From NCBI GenBank assembly GCA_950097015.1, contig CATNEN010000032.1, positions 1,674,001 to 1,738,000 on the forward strand: a stretch of 64,000 bases of DNA, in the 5' to 3' direction. This document shows, piece by piece, positions 22,480 to 49,664 of the stretch. The number at the start of each line of letters is the position of its first letter. The stretch's first letter is position 1. Position numbers and translations under genes: made by a program. The notes below the pieces were generated by a model, which did no database searches, was not told the origin of the DNA, and saw nothing but the letters and a program-made list of their open reading frames with translations. Origin of the DNA: Macrostomum hystrix. Taxonomy: Eukaryota > Platyhelminthes > Macrostomidae.

Positions 22480-25400
22480 TTAGGAAGATCGTCCAAACGG
22501 GTGCGCAATATCAAAATAATGATTTATCCGTTCAAATGTGGCAAAGCTAATGGCCACCGAGGGCAGCACCTTACACAAGTTGGCTCCCAGACCGCGGTAG
22601 AAGCCGATCATGCCCTCCGCCTTGTAGACTGTGACAGCCAAGCCGCGGACGGTGTTCAACTCTGGCCGGCTGAATTGCACTTTGGATTGCATTTTTGTGC
22701 GCAGCAGGGCCAATGGATAGCAGCCCACAATGCCGATTGAGGAGGCGAAAGCGCCTGCGGTTAATCGAAGGTAATTAGGCTCTATTAACATTCGGTCCAT
22801 CGAACTCTTAACCCAGCAGTCCCTTAACAGTAGAAAGACCACGCTATATCCCCCCGGATCAAAATTTCTCGCCCTTTACGATGACCTAACATCCAAAGCC
22901 GTCCGAGTCAGCATTTTTGGATATTTTGGGAGATACTCCTCGCAGTTTTTCTACTGTCAATCCTGAACAATTCGTACTACAACTTATGATAATTCCCATC
23001 ACTTTCTCATTCGTACCTGATAGCAGCAGAGCAACCACCGAGGGTGCCTCATTCGGCGGCAGGTCTCTGAACAGCCAGGTCCTGGTGGTCTCGTAAGCGG
23101 CCAACTCGATGCCGGCATAGGGCAATATGCCAGCCAGATTCACCGTGTAGCCCCGGAACAGGGCTCGAACACCGCCTTCCCTGTGATACGATTAACCATT
23201 TATGCGTTAAATATTTCAGGAATGCTGACAGCTCTGAAGATTAAAAAAATATGACAGCACACCCTGAAGATTTTAGGATGGACCAGAGTACACCAGAATA
23301 TTTTAGGAGAGACGACAGTACACCCAGAAAAAATTCTGAGAACAGAGTACACCCTGAGGATTTTAGGAGGGACGAGAGTACACCCTGAGGATTTTAGGAG
23401 GGACGAGAGTATACCCTGAGGATTTTAGGAGGGACGAGAGTACACCCTGAGGATTTTAGGAGGGACGAGAGTACACCCTGAGGATTTTAGGAGGAACGAG
23501 AGTACACCCTGAGGATTTTAGGAGGGACGAGAGTACACCCTGAGGATTTTAGGAGGGACGAGAGTACACCCTGAGGATTTTAGGAGGAACGAGAGTACAC
23601 CCTGAGAATTTTAGGAGGAACGAGAGTACACCCTGAGGATTTTAGGAGGGACGAGAGTACACCCTGAGGATTTTAGGATGAACCAGAGTACACCCTGAGG
23701 ATTTTAGGATGAACCAGACAGAGTACACCCTGAGGATTTTAGGAGGGACGAGAGTACCTGTTATCAATGTGAATGCATTTGACAGATAAGAATTGTCACT
23801 CACCTATAGACGGACGCAAGGCAGCCGATGAATGCCGCCGGGAAATTGGCCAGTCTTGCGCAGGCACAGCCGGGTCTTGACCACCTCCAACGGGTAGATC
23901 ATGGTCTGGCTGGTGGCACCGGCCAGGCTGCCGGCTAGAAACTTCTGATACAGCTGCAGCTCAGGCTGCTGATCGAAGAGCAGCCGCTTGTAAAGATCGT
24001 AGAATGTGTACTTGATCGCCGTCTCAGGGGCGATCTTGATCACGTTGACTCCGTTGCCGCGCCAAAGCGACCGGAAGCCGCCTTCGCGCAGCATCCAACG
24101 GAAGGCCTGGAGCGAGGAGTTGGAGGTGAATATTGTGGGTGAGTTAGGGATTTTGGGCTTGGATAGATTTCTTTGACATTGGAAGGACAAATCTACTGGG
24201 ACTGGAGGGATAATTCAGTGGGACTAGAGGGATAATTCTATTGGGACAGGAGGGATAATTCTATTGGGACAGGAGGGATAATTCAGTGGGACTAGAGGGA
24301 TAATTCAGTGGGACAGGAGGGATAATTCTATTGGGACAGGAGGGATAATTCTATTGGGACAGGAGGGATAATTCTATTGGGACAGGAGGGATAATTCTAG
24401 TGGGATTGGAGGGATAATTCTAGTGGGACAGGAGGGATAATTCTAGTGGGACAGGAGGGATAATTCTATTGGGACAGGAGGGATAATTCTATTGGGACAG
24501 GAGGGATAATTCTAGTGGGACAGGAGGGATAATTCTAGTGCAACTGGAGGGATAATTCTATTGGTATTGGGATGGGATATTTTCAAGTGGGATTAGATTA
24601 GTTAATTCTTGTAGGGTTAATTAGCATGCAGAGTGGGTTTGCGCAATAGCAAGGAAGCGAGCAATAACGGCAGTCATGGCCAGAGCAGGACAAGTTCTCA
24701 CCGTTATAGCAGAGGAGCCAGCATGCTGATAGCCATAAACCTGGCGGAACACTTTCAATCGATCGAACGGCGCTGTGCAGGACCTCGACAGCGCCCCTGC
24801 GAGGCCGCCGCTAAGCAGCATGTTAAAGGCCTGGCCGGAGCGCAGCTGCTCAGGTGAGAAGTCATCCGGTATTTGCGCCTCGTCACCTGTGTTCAGCGTG
24901 CCCATCTAGCGGCGGCGGAGTTAAATTGGTGCGTTGTGGGAATTGTTGGTAACAATCTAGCAAACATTTCCCCACGTAGCTACTCACTAAATTAGATCAG
25001 TAGTGCAGCGCTAATATTTTCTAATCGACTATTAATTCTCCTTTCATACTAATCGCTCGTAGTATGTAGCCTACTCGAAAGTAGGCTATAGCGAATGTTT
25101 CTTAAAAATTATCATTCGTCACCTAGACAAAATAGTTTTTTTACTACAATGAGTCTAAACTGGGCAGAACAAGAATTTGTTCTGCTGCGGCATGCATTTG
25201 GACTTAAGAAACTTAGACTGTATTAAATGTGACAGTGTACATGTACCTAGAATTGTTAATAATAATATTAATCGATAAATATGTAGCAACATTTCACTAG
25301 CAGATCTAAGTTTTGTGCATTACCGCGCCAGAAAAAAACTAGACACTGCGTAAATGTGCAACAGAAGGAACTAGTAAGTGAAGAGTCTGTTTTTCTTAAC

Positions 25401-28400
25401 ACAAAACGGTTAACGCAAGACAATTCCAGTTGGCTTGAACTTGAAAAAATGAAAACGGTTTATTCATTGATTTAAAGTTATTATGCAAAAAATGTTATGC
25501 ATAATGTTGACTTTCTTGTGCTCTTAGAGCCCAAGGATCCATGGGTCTGTGGGATGATACATTAATCGGGAGTCTGTGGGATGATACATTTATCTGGAGT
25601 CTGTGGGATGATACATTTATCTGGAGTCTGTGGGATGATATATTAATCTGGAGTCTGTGGGATGATATATTTATCGGGAGTCTGTGGGATGATACATTTA
25701 TCTGGAGTCTGTGGGATGATACATTAATCTGGAGTCTGTGGGATGATATATTTATCTGGAGTCTGTGGGATGATACATTAATCTGGAGTCTGTGGGATGA
25801 TACATTAATCGGGAGTCTGTGGGATGATACATTAATCGGGAGTCTGTGGGATGATATATTAATCTGGAGTCTGTGGGATGATATATTTATCTGGAGTCTG
25901 TGGGATGATACATTAATCTGGAGTCTGTGGGATGATATATTTATCTGGAGTCTGTGGGATGATATATTTATCTGGGGTCTGTGGGATGATACATTTATCT
26001 GGAGTCTGTGGGATGATACATTTATCTGGAGTCTGTGGGATGATACATTAATCGGGAGTCTGTGGGATGATATATTTATCTTAGAGTCTGTGGGATGATA
26101 TATTTATCTTAGAGTCTGTGGGATGATATATTAATCTGGAGTCTGTGGGATGATATATTTATCTTAGAGTCTGTGGGATGATATATTTATCTGGAGTCTG
26201 TGGGATGATATATTTATCTTAGAGTCTGTGGGATGATATATTTATCTGGAGTCTGTGGGATGATATATTTATCTTAGAGTCTGTGGGATGATATATTTAT
26301 CTTAGAGTCTGTGGGATGATATATTTATCTTAGAGTCTGTGGGATGATATATTTATCTTAGAGTCTGTGGGATGATATATTTATCTTAGAGTCTGTGGGA
26401 TAATATATTTATCTTAGAGTCTGTGGGATGATATGTTTATCTATCATAGATAATGAAGTGGGACGCCTGACTGAATATTGAGTTACTGTCTGTGGGATGC
26501 CAGTCTGTTAAGTACCGTTATCCGGACATTCAGATAGACAATTTTATTATTCGCTGTGAGAGATTTTTAGATTTATTACAAAAAGCAACAAACTGAGTTT
26601 AAGTTAACTGAAAAAAACAAAACAAACTTGTTAATTAAAGTGCGAACAATTCAATAGAGAAGGCCTGCTTGTTCATAACTTTTTGTTGCTTTTTACAGAT
26701 ATTAAATCTTTCAGGAGCTCTCACCGGGTACTTTTTATAGTCTCTGGGTGAGACCTCAGCTTCTACTACGGGAGCGTAGCAAAAGTACGCTGTGTGAGGC
26801 TCAATGTTGTACGAACCCCGACATGCCTTTGGCGCCTTAAGAGCCACGATTTGTTTAGAGCGCATTGCTGGAATTTCTTCCTGACTGTATTGCTGTTCAG
26901 AGTTGTTAAAATGCGAAGAGAGACAGGGATAAAAATTGTGAAACTAAAAGAGATAGAAGGGTGAGACTGGATGGGATAGAAGGATGGGATGAGACTGGAT
27001 GAGATAGAAGGGTGAGACTGGAAGAGATAGAAGAGTGAGACTGGAATGGATAGAAGGGTGAGACTGGAATGGATAGAAGGGTGAGACTGGAATGGATAGA
27101 AGAGTGAGACTGGAATGGATAGAAGGGTGAGACTGGAATGGATAGAAGAGTGAGACTGGAATGGATAGAAGGGTGAGACTGGATGAGATAGAAGGGTGAG
27201 ACTGGAATGGATAGAAGAGTGAGACTGGAATGGATAGAAGGGTGAGACTGGAATGGATAGAAGAGTGAGACTGGATGAGATAGAAGGGTGAGACTGGAAG
27301 AGATAGAAGAGTGAGACTGAAATGGATAGAAGGGTGAGACTGGATGAGATAGAAGGGTGAGACTGGAATGGATAGAAGAGTGAGACTGGAATGGATAGAA
27401 GGGTGAGACTGGAATGGATAGAAGGGTGAGACTGGAATGGATAGAAGAGTGAGACTGGAATGGATAGAAGGGTGAGACTGGAATGGATAGAAGAGTGAGA
27501 CTGGAATGGATAGAAGGGTGAGACTGGAAGAGATAGAAGGATGAGACTGGAATGGATAGAAGGATCAGACTGGAAGAGATAGAAGGATGAGACTGGAATG
27601 GATAGAAGGATGAGACTGGAATGGATAGAAGGATGAGACTGGAAAATATCGAAGGATGAGACTGGAAAATATCGAAGGATGAGACTGGAATGGATAGAAG
27701 GGTGAGACTGGAAGAGATAGAAGGGTGAGACTGGAAGAGATAGAAGGGTGAGACTCGATGAGATTGAAGGGTGAGACTGAATGTAGTCGACAAAGCTATT
27801 TGCTTTTTGCAAAGGCCGAAAATCGTATGGCGGAGTATATAAATGATATGCATGAATATATTTGAATGCTGAAGGGTTAAAGTACATGTACCGAGTCAGA
27901 GTCCTCAATTATCCCATGCATGTCTAGAGAGAAATAGAGAGAGAGAGAGAGCAGCCTGCTCCGCTGTCTAGCAGTGATGGCTGCAGAGCAGAGCAGAGCT
28001 CTAGAAAGCTATCGATCGTAATGAGAAGGGAGGGGAGATTTCGTCTCGAACAGTTTTTCGTGACCGCTCAGTGCAATCGAGGAGGGTACTGTATGTCCGT
28101 ATTCAGACATACAATCTATTCGGGGATTCACTGGGGCGAAGTCGGTGGTTCGAATACTAACAGTTCTGTACTTCTATCTAGCTTAACAAATTTCATACTA
28201 ATTAAAAAATTATAAGCTCAAATTTAGTAATTATTGCGCATGTTCGATATGTATTGCATAGTGCAACGAATATAGATAATATCGTCCATGGACTCTTTCA
28301 ATCAATGGACGATATAGTTCCAACCCTCCAACGATTACAGTCCCAACCCTCCTCAGACAGTCCCAACCCTCCTGAGACAACCCCAACCCTCCTCAAACAA

Positions 28401-31400
28401 TCCCAACCCTCCTCAAACAATCCCAACCCTCCTCAAACAATCCCAACCCTCCTCAAACAATCCCAACCCTCCTCAGACAGTCCCAACCCTCCTCAGACAG
28501 TCCCAACCCTCCTCAGACAGTCCCAACACTCCTCAGACAGTCCCAACACTCCTCGGAGAGTCCCAACCTCTTCAGACAATCCCAACCTTCCTCAGACAAT
28601 CCCAACCCTCCTCAGACAATCCCAACCCTCCTCAAACAATCCCAACCCTCGTCAGACAGTCTCAACCCTCCTGGGACAGTCCCAACCCTCCTCGGACAGT
28701 CCCAACCCTCCTCGGACAGTCCCAACCCTCCTCGGACAGTCCCAACCCTCATGGGACATTGCAAAGCAGCTCACCAGGGTGTGCTCCCAGTAGCGGGCAA
28801 TCTCGTCTAAGCTTCGGCCGGCTTGTAGAAGCAGGAATTCTTTCCATTCGGACTCGGAGATCAACAGGTTGCCCTCCATGTCCATTCTGGGTTGGAGGAT
28901 CAGCGGAGAGGATTAGAAATTCATGAGATTCTAAAATATTCGATCACAAGAAGAACACAAGAATCACACTATCCTACTAGCTCGATTTGTTAAATCCCAA
29001 AGGTGCTTGTAGCCCAGTGGTTTGAACTTCGAAATTCTGACTAAGAGGTCAGGAGTTCGAATCGCAGCCTAAAGAAAGCTACTTTGTGTCCTTGAGTAGC
29101 TGCAGGAATACACCTATACACCTGACACCAACTGGGCAAGCAAACAAGAGTGCAACGCACCGCTTGACAAGCATCTGCGCTTTATTATCGTCGATGCTGA
29201 ATCCCAGCTGGCTAAATGCCTCTTTGATTTCGGCGGCGTCAATGTAGCCGTCCATTTTTTTGTCAATTTTGCGAAACACCTGGCCTAGCTGCTCCTCGTG
29301 TTCCAGGACCCAGCTGGCGAACTCCTTGAAGTCCAGAGTTCCATCCCGATTGGAATCGCCTTCGGCCACCAGTTGCTAAGGATAAGACAAGGCAGATGGC
29401 AATTAATTAGCATAATTACAAAGTGCTCAGTATATAGATAATTTCAACAAAGCCAAAAATCAACCAGCTAGCACAAAATGTTACCTGATAAAATGAAACA
29501 TGACTTGCTGAAACTTGTCTAGCCAATACATTTTAACCTATACTATGCTATCTTTTGGCTCTATACATACTAGATACAAATATACATTTTTATCATAATA
29601 TTTGTATTAGTGACAACCACCATCTAATTCTGTGCAATGACAAACAACTGGACCTCCTCAGACAGGCCACGGTATGTTACCTTGATGGTACATTCAAAAT
29701 CAATAGGTGGCCATTCATATAGTTATACTCTGTGCATGCATTCCTATGCCATTAGGACAACCTAAAGCCTTTAGCCTATGGAAATACAAGTGCAGCTATT
29801 GTGCTGTCACAAGCAAATGCAATATCTTTGCATTGAACTTTGAGGCTGCAATGTGGCATGAATTGCTCCATGTCTTCCCTTCTGCAAGATTGCACTTTTG
29901 GTGGCAAGATGACAGAAGCTGTGAGGAAAAGAAAAATGAGAGAATAATCTCAATCAATAACTGTCAAAAGCTAGATCAAATATACTAAAGAAGTTACTGG
30001 AATCTATTCATTCAAAAAGGTAGGCATTTGCATGGCTTGTGTAACAGGGCTTATGACTACTTTTCTCTCTCTTGGTAGCATTAGCGTATCTCTCGGCACA
30101 AGCAGTTTATCCTTCTAAGGCACTGGTCTCTTATTCTCCAGTCTTTGCTGGGCGTTTTCTATGGATCAGAGGGTCACAGCCTCAAATAACCAACTCAACA
30201 CTTGAACACCTTCTTACTCAGTTATAGCTTATTTGCTTTTCGCCACACTGGCACGTTGCTTTGTCTCACAATAATTGCACTCGTTTATATACACAAAAAA
30301 GGTTTGTTTAAATGAATGAATTTGACAGAATAATTATAATATTTTACATATAAAAAATATTTAGCGCATTTAAACAAAGAGCATAGGTACGAATTTGACT
30401 TTAAAAATGATAAAAGCATCCCTACTACACTAGGATATACATGTAATAAGGTGGCCTAATCTAGCAAGCTGCAATGCCAATAAGGGGGACATTATTGACA
30501 CAGATCCATGTAGATAAATTTGGCACTATATCTGCACAAGAGAGGGTAGTAAGCATATATATAAGCATATAAGTATATATCTAACTCAGACATAGGCACA
30601 TTTGAAACCCTGCCACATAGTATAGTCATAAAAATATAAAAACCACAATTGATATAAAAGACATGATATATAATAAACTTAACTGCTACTTACATAAATA
30701 GTCACAATCAAATTATAAGTAATAATCCAAACAATATATCACACTTTCACTACATCTAAGACTAAGAAAATAATTTGTCACTAAGACATCTTTGTCACTG
30801 AAATATATTACCACATTATGCTAATTCTTTGTATCTGTATCTGAAGAATGAATCCAAAAAACATATACCATTAGACATTTTTCAGATGTATAGGAAACAT
30901 TGATCTCAGTTAGGCTACAATATATATATTAATGCTCTCAATAGACTTCCTTGAGGTGTGCACAGGACACCATCTTATAGACCCCTATTTGCTCCAACGG
31001 CAATGATAAGGCTCTTTATTTATAATAAGTTTCCCCCTTATTATAGTCCAGTTGCCTTTTAAAAATGCTAAAAACATAGAAAACTATAAAAAGCAGATTA
31101 ATTACCTAAATTTAATTGTAAAATAAAACAGTTTTGTTATTTAATAAAAAAAATCTCGAGAAATTACTAATAAGATTGTCATGTCTTTGCTACTTTCACT
31201 CTTTCGGTAATATCGAATAAATTTAGCTAATTTCAGTAATGTATTGGAAATCAGTAGTTATATTTCTATGCTGCAGATTGCAGAAAAACATAATTACCTC
31301 TGCAAACTGTTCACCTTGACCAGGGAAGCTTGGGATTTTAAGTTGACGCAATGCAATTTTTAGATCACTCGTGCTGATTTTCCCATCGTTAGTTACATCA

Positions 31401-31462
31401 AGCTTTTTAAAGAGCTTAAAAATTCTAGCTTCTTGTTCAGGCGTTGGCTCTCGAAGTGGCAT
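22480..31462 (-). CDS. SLC25A24: Calcium-binding mitochondrial ATP-Mg/Pi carrier, SCaMC type (7 exons, one apparent frameshift)
   Basis: Inner-membrane exchanger of ATP-Mg for phosphate, gated by Ca2+ through an N-terminal EF-hand domain. Exons: 31462-31298, 29375-29161, 28886-28775, 24905-24741, 24157-23804, 23180-23017, 22754-22480. Less one surplus base they total 1449 nt, 482 residues, close to the family length. EF-hand loops: DVTNDGKISTSD, DSNRDGTLDFKE, DKKMDGYIDAAE (Lys at position 3), and a degenerate fourth, DMEGNLLISESE. The carrier signatures are PFDRLK, PLEVVK and PLALLR; the last lacks the acidic residue, as in other SCaMCs. WRGNGVNVIKIAPETAIK also fits. The surplus base is in the GGCGG at about 23836-23839 (exon 5). 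The exon 5 start could instead be 24106, which removes 17 residues. The choice among SLC25A23/24/25 is not resolved. Introns carry five arrays, a SINE and a transposase relic. Confidence 0.95.
23265..23755. repeat. 31-bp minisatellite in SLC25A24-like intron 5
   Basis: About 16 units of 31 bp containing GAGTACACCCTGAGGATTTT and AGGAGGGACGA. The intron is 623 bp, so the array covers nearly 80% of it. Confidence 0.95.
24188..24570. repeat. 23-bp minisatellite in SLC25A24-like intron 4
   Basis: About 16 units around GGGATAATTCTATTGGGACA (plus GGA), with TATT/TAGT/AGT variants. Confidence 0.95.
24926..25534. other. Unique part of SLC25A24-like intron 3
   Basis: AT-rich unique sequence, no recognised feature. 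Confidence 0.4.
25538..26445. repeat. 27/28-bp minisatellite in SLC25A24-like intron 3
   Basis: About 33 units around GAGTCTGTGGGATGATATAT and TTATCTG. After about 26085 a form ending in CTTAGAG is mixed in and then takes over, breaking the open frame that runs through the first part. Confidence 0.95.
26446..26938. other. Unique part of SLC25A24-like intron 3
   Basis: Unique sequence between two arrays. A 76-codon minus-strand open frame here has no recognisable similarity and no splice support. Confidence 0.35.
26945..27780. repeat. 23-bp minisatellite in SLC25A24-like intron 3
   Basis: About 37 units around GTGAGACTGGAATGGATAGA plus AGG, with GATGAGATAG, AGAGATAG and AAATATCG variants. 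Long minus-strand open frames across it are artefacts. Confidence 0.95.
27781..28320. other. Unique part of SLC25A24-like intron 3
   Basis: Unique sequence with a short GA run near 27930-27950. ATATCGTCCAT near 28278 and ATGGACGATAT near 28304 form a short inverted repeat. Confidence 0.4.
28322..28755. repeat. 20-bp minisatellite next to SLC25A24-like exon 3
   Basis: About 21 units of CCCAACCCTCCTCAGACAGT with AAACAAT variants. It ends about 20 bp from the exon 3 donor. Confidence 0.95.
29004..29137 (+). mobile_element. tRNA-derived SINE, copy 2 (partial)
   Basis: TAGCCCAGTGG (A box) and GAGTTCGAATCGC (B box) match copy 1 near 9501-9555, and the next stretch (TTTG..CCTTGAG) also aligns. It lies in SLC25A24-like intron 2 and ends about 25 bp before the exon 2 donor. 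The 3' part of copy 1 is missing or too diverged to align. Confidence 0.75.
29376..29650. other. Part of SLC25A24-like intron 1
   Basis: AT-rich intron sequence just downstream, in window coordinates, of exon 2. No feature recognised. Confidence 0.35.
29655..29940 (+). pseudogene. Decayed MULE-type transposase fragment
   Basis: Reading plus-strand frames gives CYLDGTFK...RWPFIQLYSVHAFLC, an in-frame stop within it, then after frame changes FALNFEAAMWHELLHVFPSA, then a tryptophan-rich patch (FWWQDD). This order matches the MULE transposase-like domain (LDGTFK, PLAY, DFEAAMW...FP, GC.FHW). Stops and frame changes show it is dead. It lies antisense in SLC25A24-like intron 1. No terminal repeats were found. 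Confidence 0.6.
29941..31297. other. Remainder of SLC25A24-like intron 1
   Basis: AT-rich intron sequence, possibly with more transposase remains up to about 30200. Unlike most introns here it has no minisatellite. Confidence 0.4.
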
Positions 31463-31486
31463 ATTGAAAAAAAATTGTTGTCATAT

Positions 31487-31633
31487 TCAGGAGCAAAGTA
31501 CAATCATGCTAGACTTATTAGCCTGCAGGTTAAATTTATCGGAACAGGATTTCAGTTGTTCATTCAACTTTTCCGCTATACTTCCAGGAATGAAAGGTCG
31601 ATCAACATATATGTGTGGACTCAGTGAAACCAT
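31487..31633 (-). other. Possible upstream ORF of the SLC25A24-like gene
   Basis: A 48-codon ATG-initiated frame ends at a TGA 24 bp before the main ATG (31462). It is in the same frame but separated by two TGA codons. No similarity recognised. It is either a 5' UTR uORF or chance. Confidence 0.35.
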
Positions 31634-32048
31634 TTTTTATATCATAGTTTACAAGCGTTTTAAGCCCCTCTAAATTCTGTAAATTCGATGCGTCGTATCG
31701 CTTGACTTTTGTTTTACTTACTTAAAAGTATCGCGCGTATCGATTTAAACATTTTCCGTTTCGACCAACTTTACAATGAAAAAGAAATATTCCCGCGTAT
31801 TCAATAAAATTCTACCTACGAAGGACAGCAGATATCTATATAACAATATTATAAGGGTTAAGAGGTAAAAACGTGCATTTCTGTTTTTATTCAGCCTCTA
31901 TGATTTGGTCAGAATAAGTTTGCTGTATGTGCAGTGGTTGATAATTATAAATCTTTTTAGAAAGATCGTATCTTGATTTCGATAAGCAATCTGCATGAGC
32001 TCACAAGAAGCTGCTTTTGATATTGGCAAGGGTGGTTAAAAGCTTTGA
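31634..32048. promoter_or_regulatory. Presumed divergent promoter region
   Basis: About 415 bp separate the 5' ends of the minus-strand SLC25A24-like gene and the plus-strand FAM102-like gene. Both promoters or 5' UTRs should lie here. No TATA box or other element was identified with confidence. Confidence 0.4.
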
Positions 32049-48694
<16,646 letters not shown>

Positions 48695-49664
48695 CGGCTC
48701 TGTTTAACTGTTTTGCATCAATTTTCCGTTGAATAGTTTCTATCTGTATTTCTGCATTTTTACGAGTTTCTACTATTTTTAGCGGCGATGAGGCACGACT
48801 CAGAGAAAAAATGATTAAGCTGCCTTTTATTTATATGTGCACTTAAAGCGAATGAATGTTTGCTAACGTACTTATAGTTATTAATAACTTACAGCAATGC
48901 ATTATTTATGAACAAAACGATTAAGATTATCTTTAATTTATAAAGAAACGAATATAATAAACTTGGCGTTATGATTTTTTAAAACAATTGCTGCACGCAA
49001 ACATGAAATACCTAAAATTTTTCTTTTGAACTAATTAGAAGGTGACACGCATTTTAGAATGTTATATTTCTGTATGATGATTATTTTTGACTTGCTGCTA
49101 AAGGAGTCATTCTTAAGCGCAATTTAAGTTTCATGAATGCTGAAGGATGTTGACCATCCGTGTCCGTGTCCGTCCTAGCTATGCATTCCCATTCAAATGT
49201 GAAATGCATTTTTATTAAAAGAGATTTTGTCTCAATAGACACATGAAAAAAAGCGGTTGAGCTTTAACCAAGGGAGGCAAATAGCGAAAAAGAGGCGTTA
49301 CTTACCCAAAACTACAACCGTTAGTAGTCTTACCTTTTTTACATTTTTGCTAATGGCCTACAGCTGATATTTTTAAAACATCTAGACTGCTAACCTTATT
49401 TATAGGTTTATAGAAACTGGGCTTCAACTCTTGCAGATGATCTTTATCGTGCCTTTATTTATAAATTACGTAATAAACGACTTTTGTTGAACAGTATCGT
49501 TTTCTAATCAATTCACAACCCTAAATTCAAAACGTGTAATTGTTAGAATTTACTATCCGCTAACTGAAAATTTGCGTGTTGCAGATGTCTTTTATAAATC
49601 TAGTTTAAGATTTTTATAGATTTTTAGTATGTTTTATCCCTGTTATACTGGAATTAAATAAAAA
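48695..49664. other. Spacer between the FAM102-like and CFP1-like genes
   Basis: AT-rich. An AATAAA at 48956-48961 could end the FAM102-like transcript. Otherwise nothing recognised. Confidence 0.4.
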
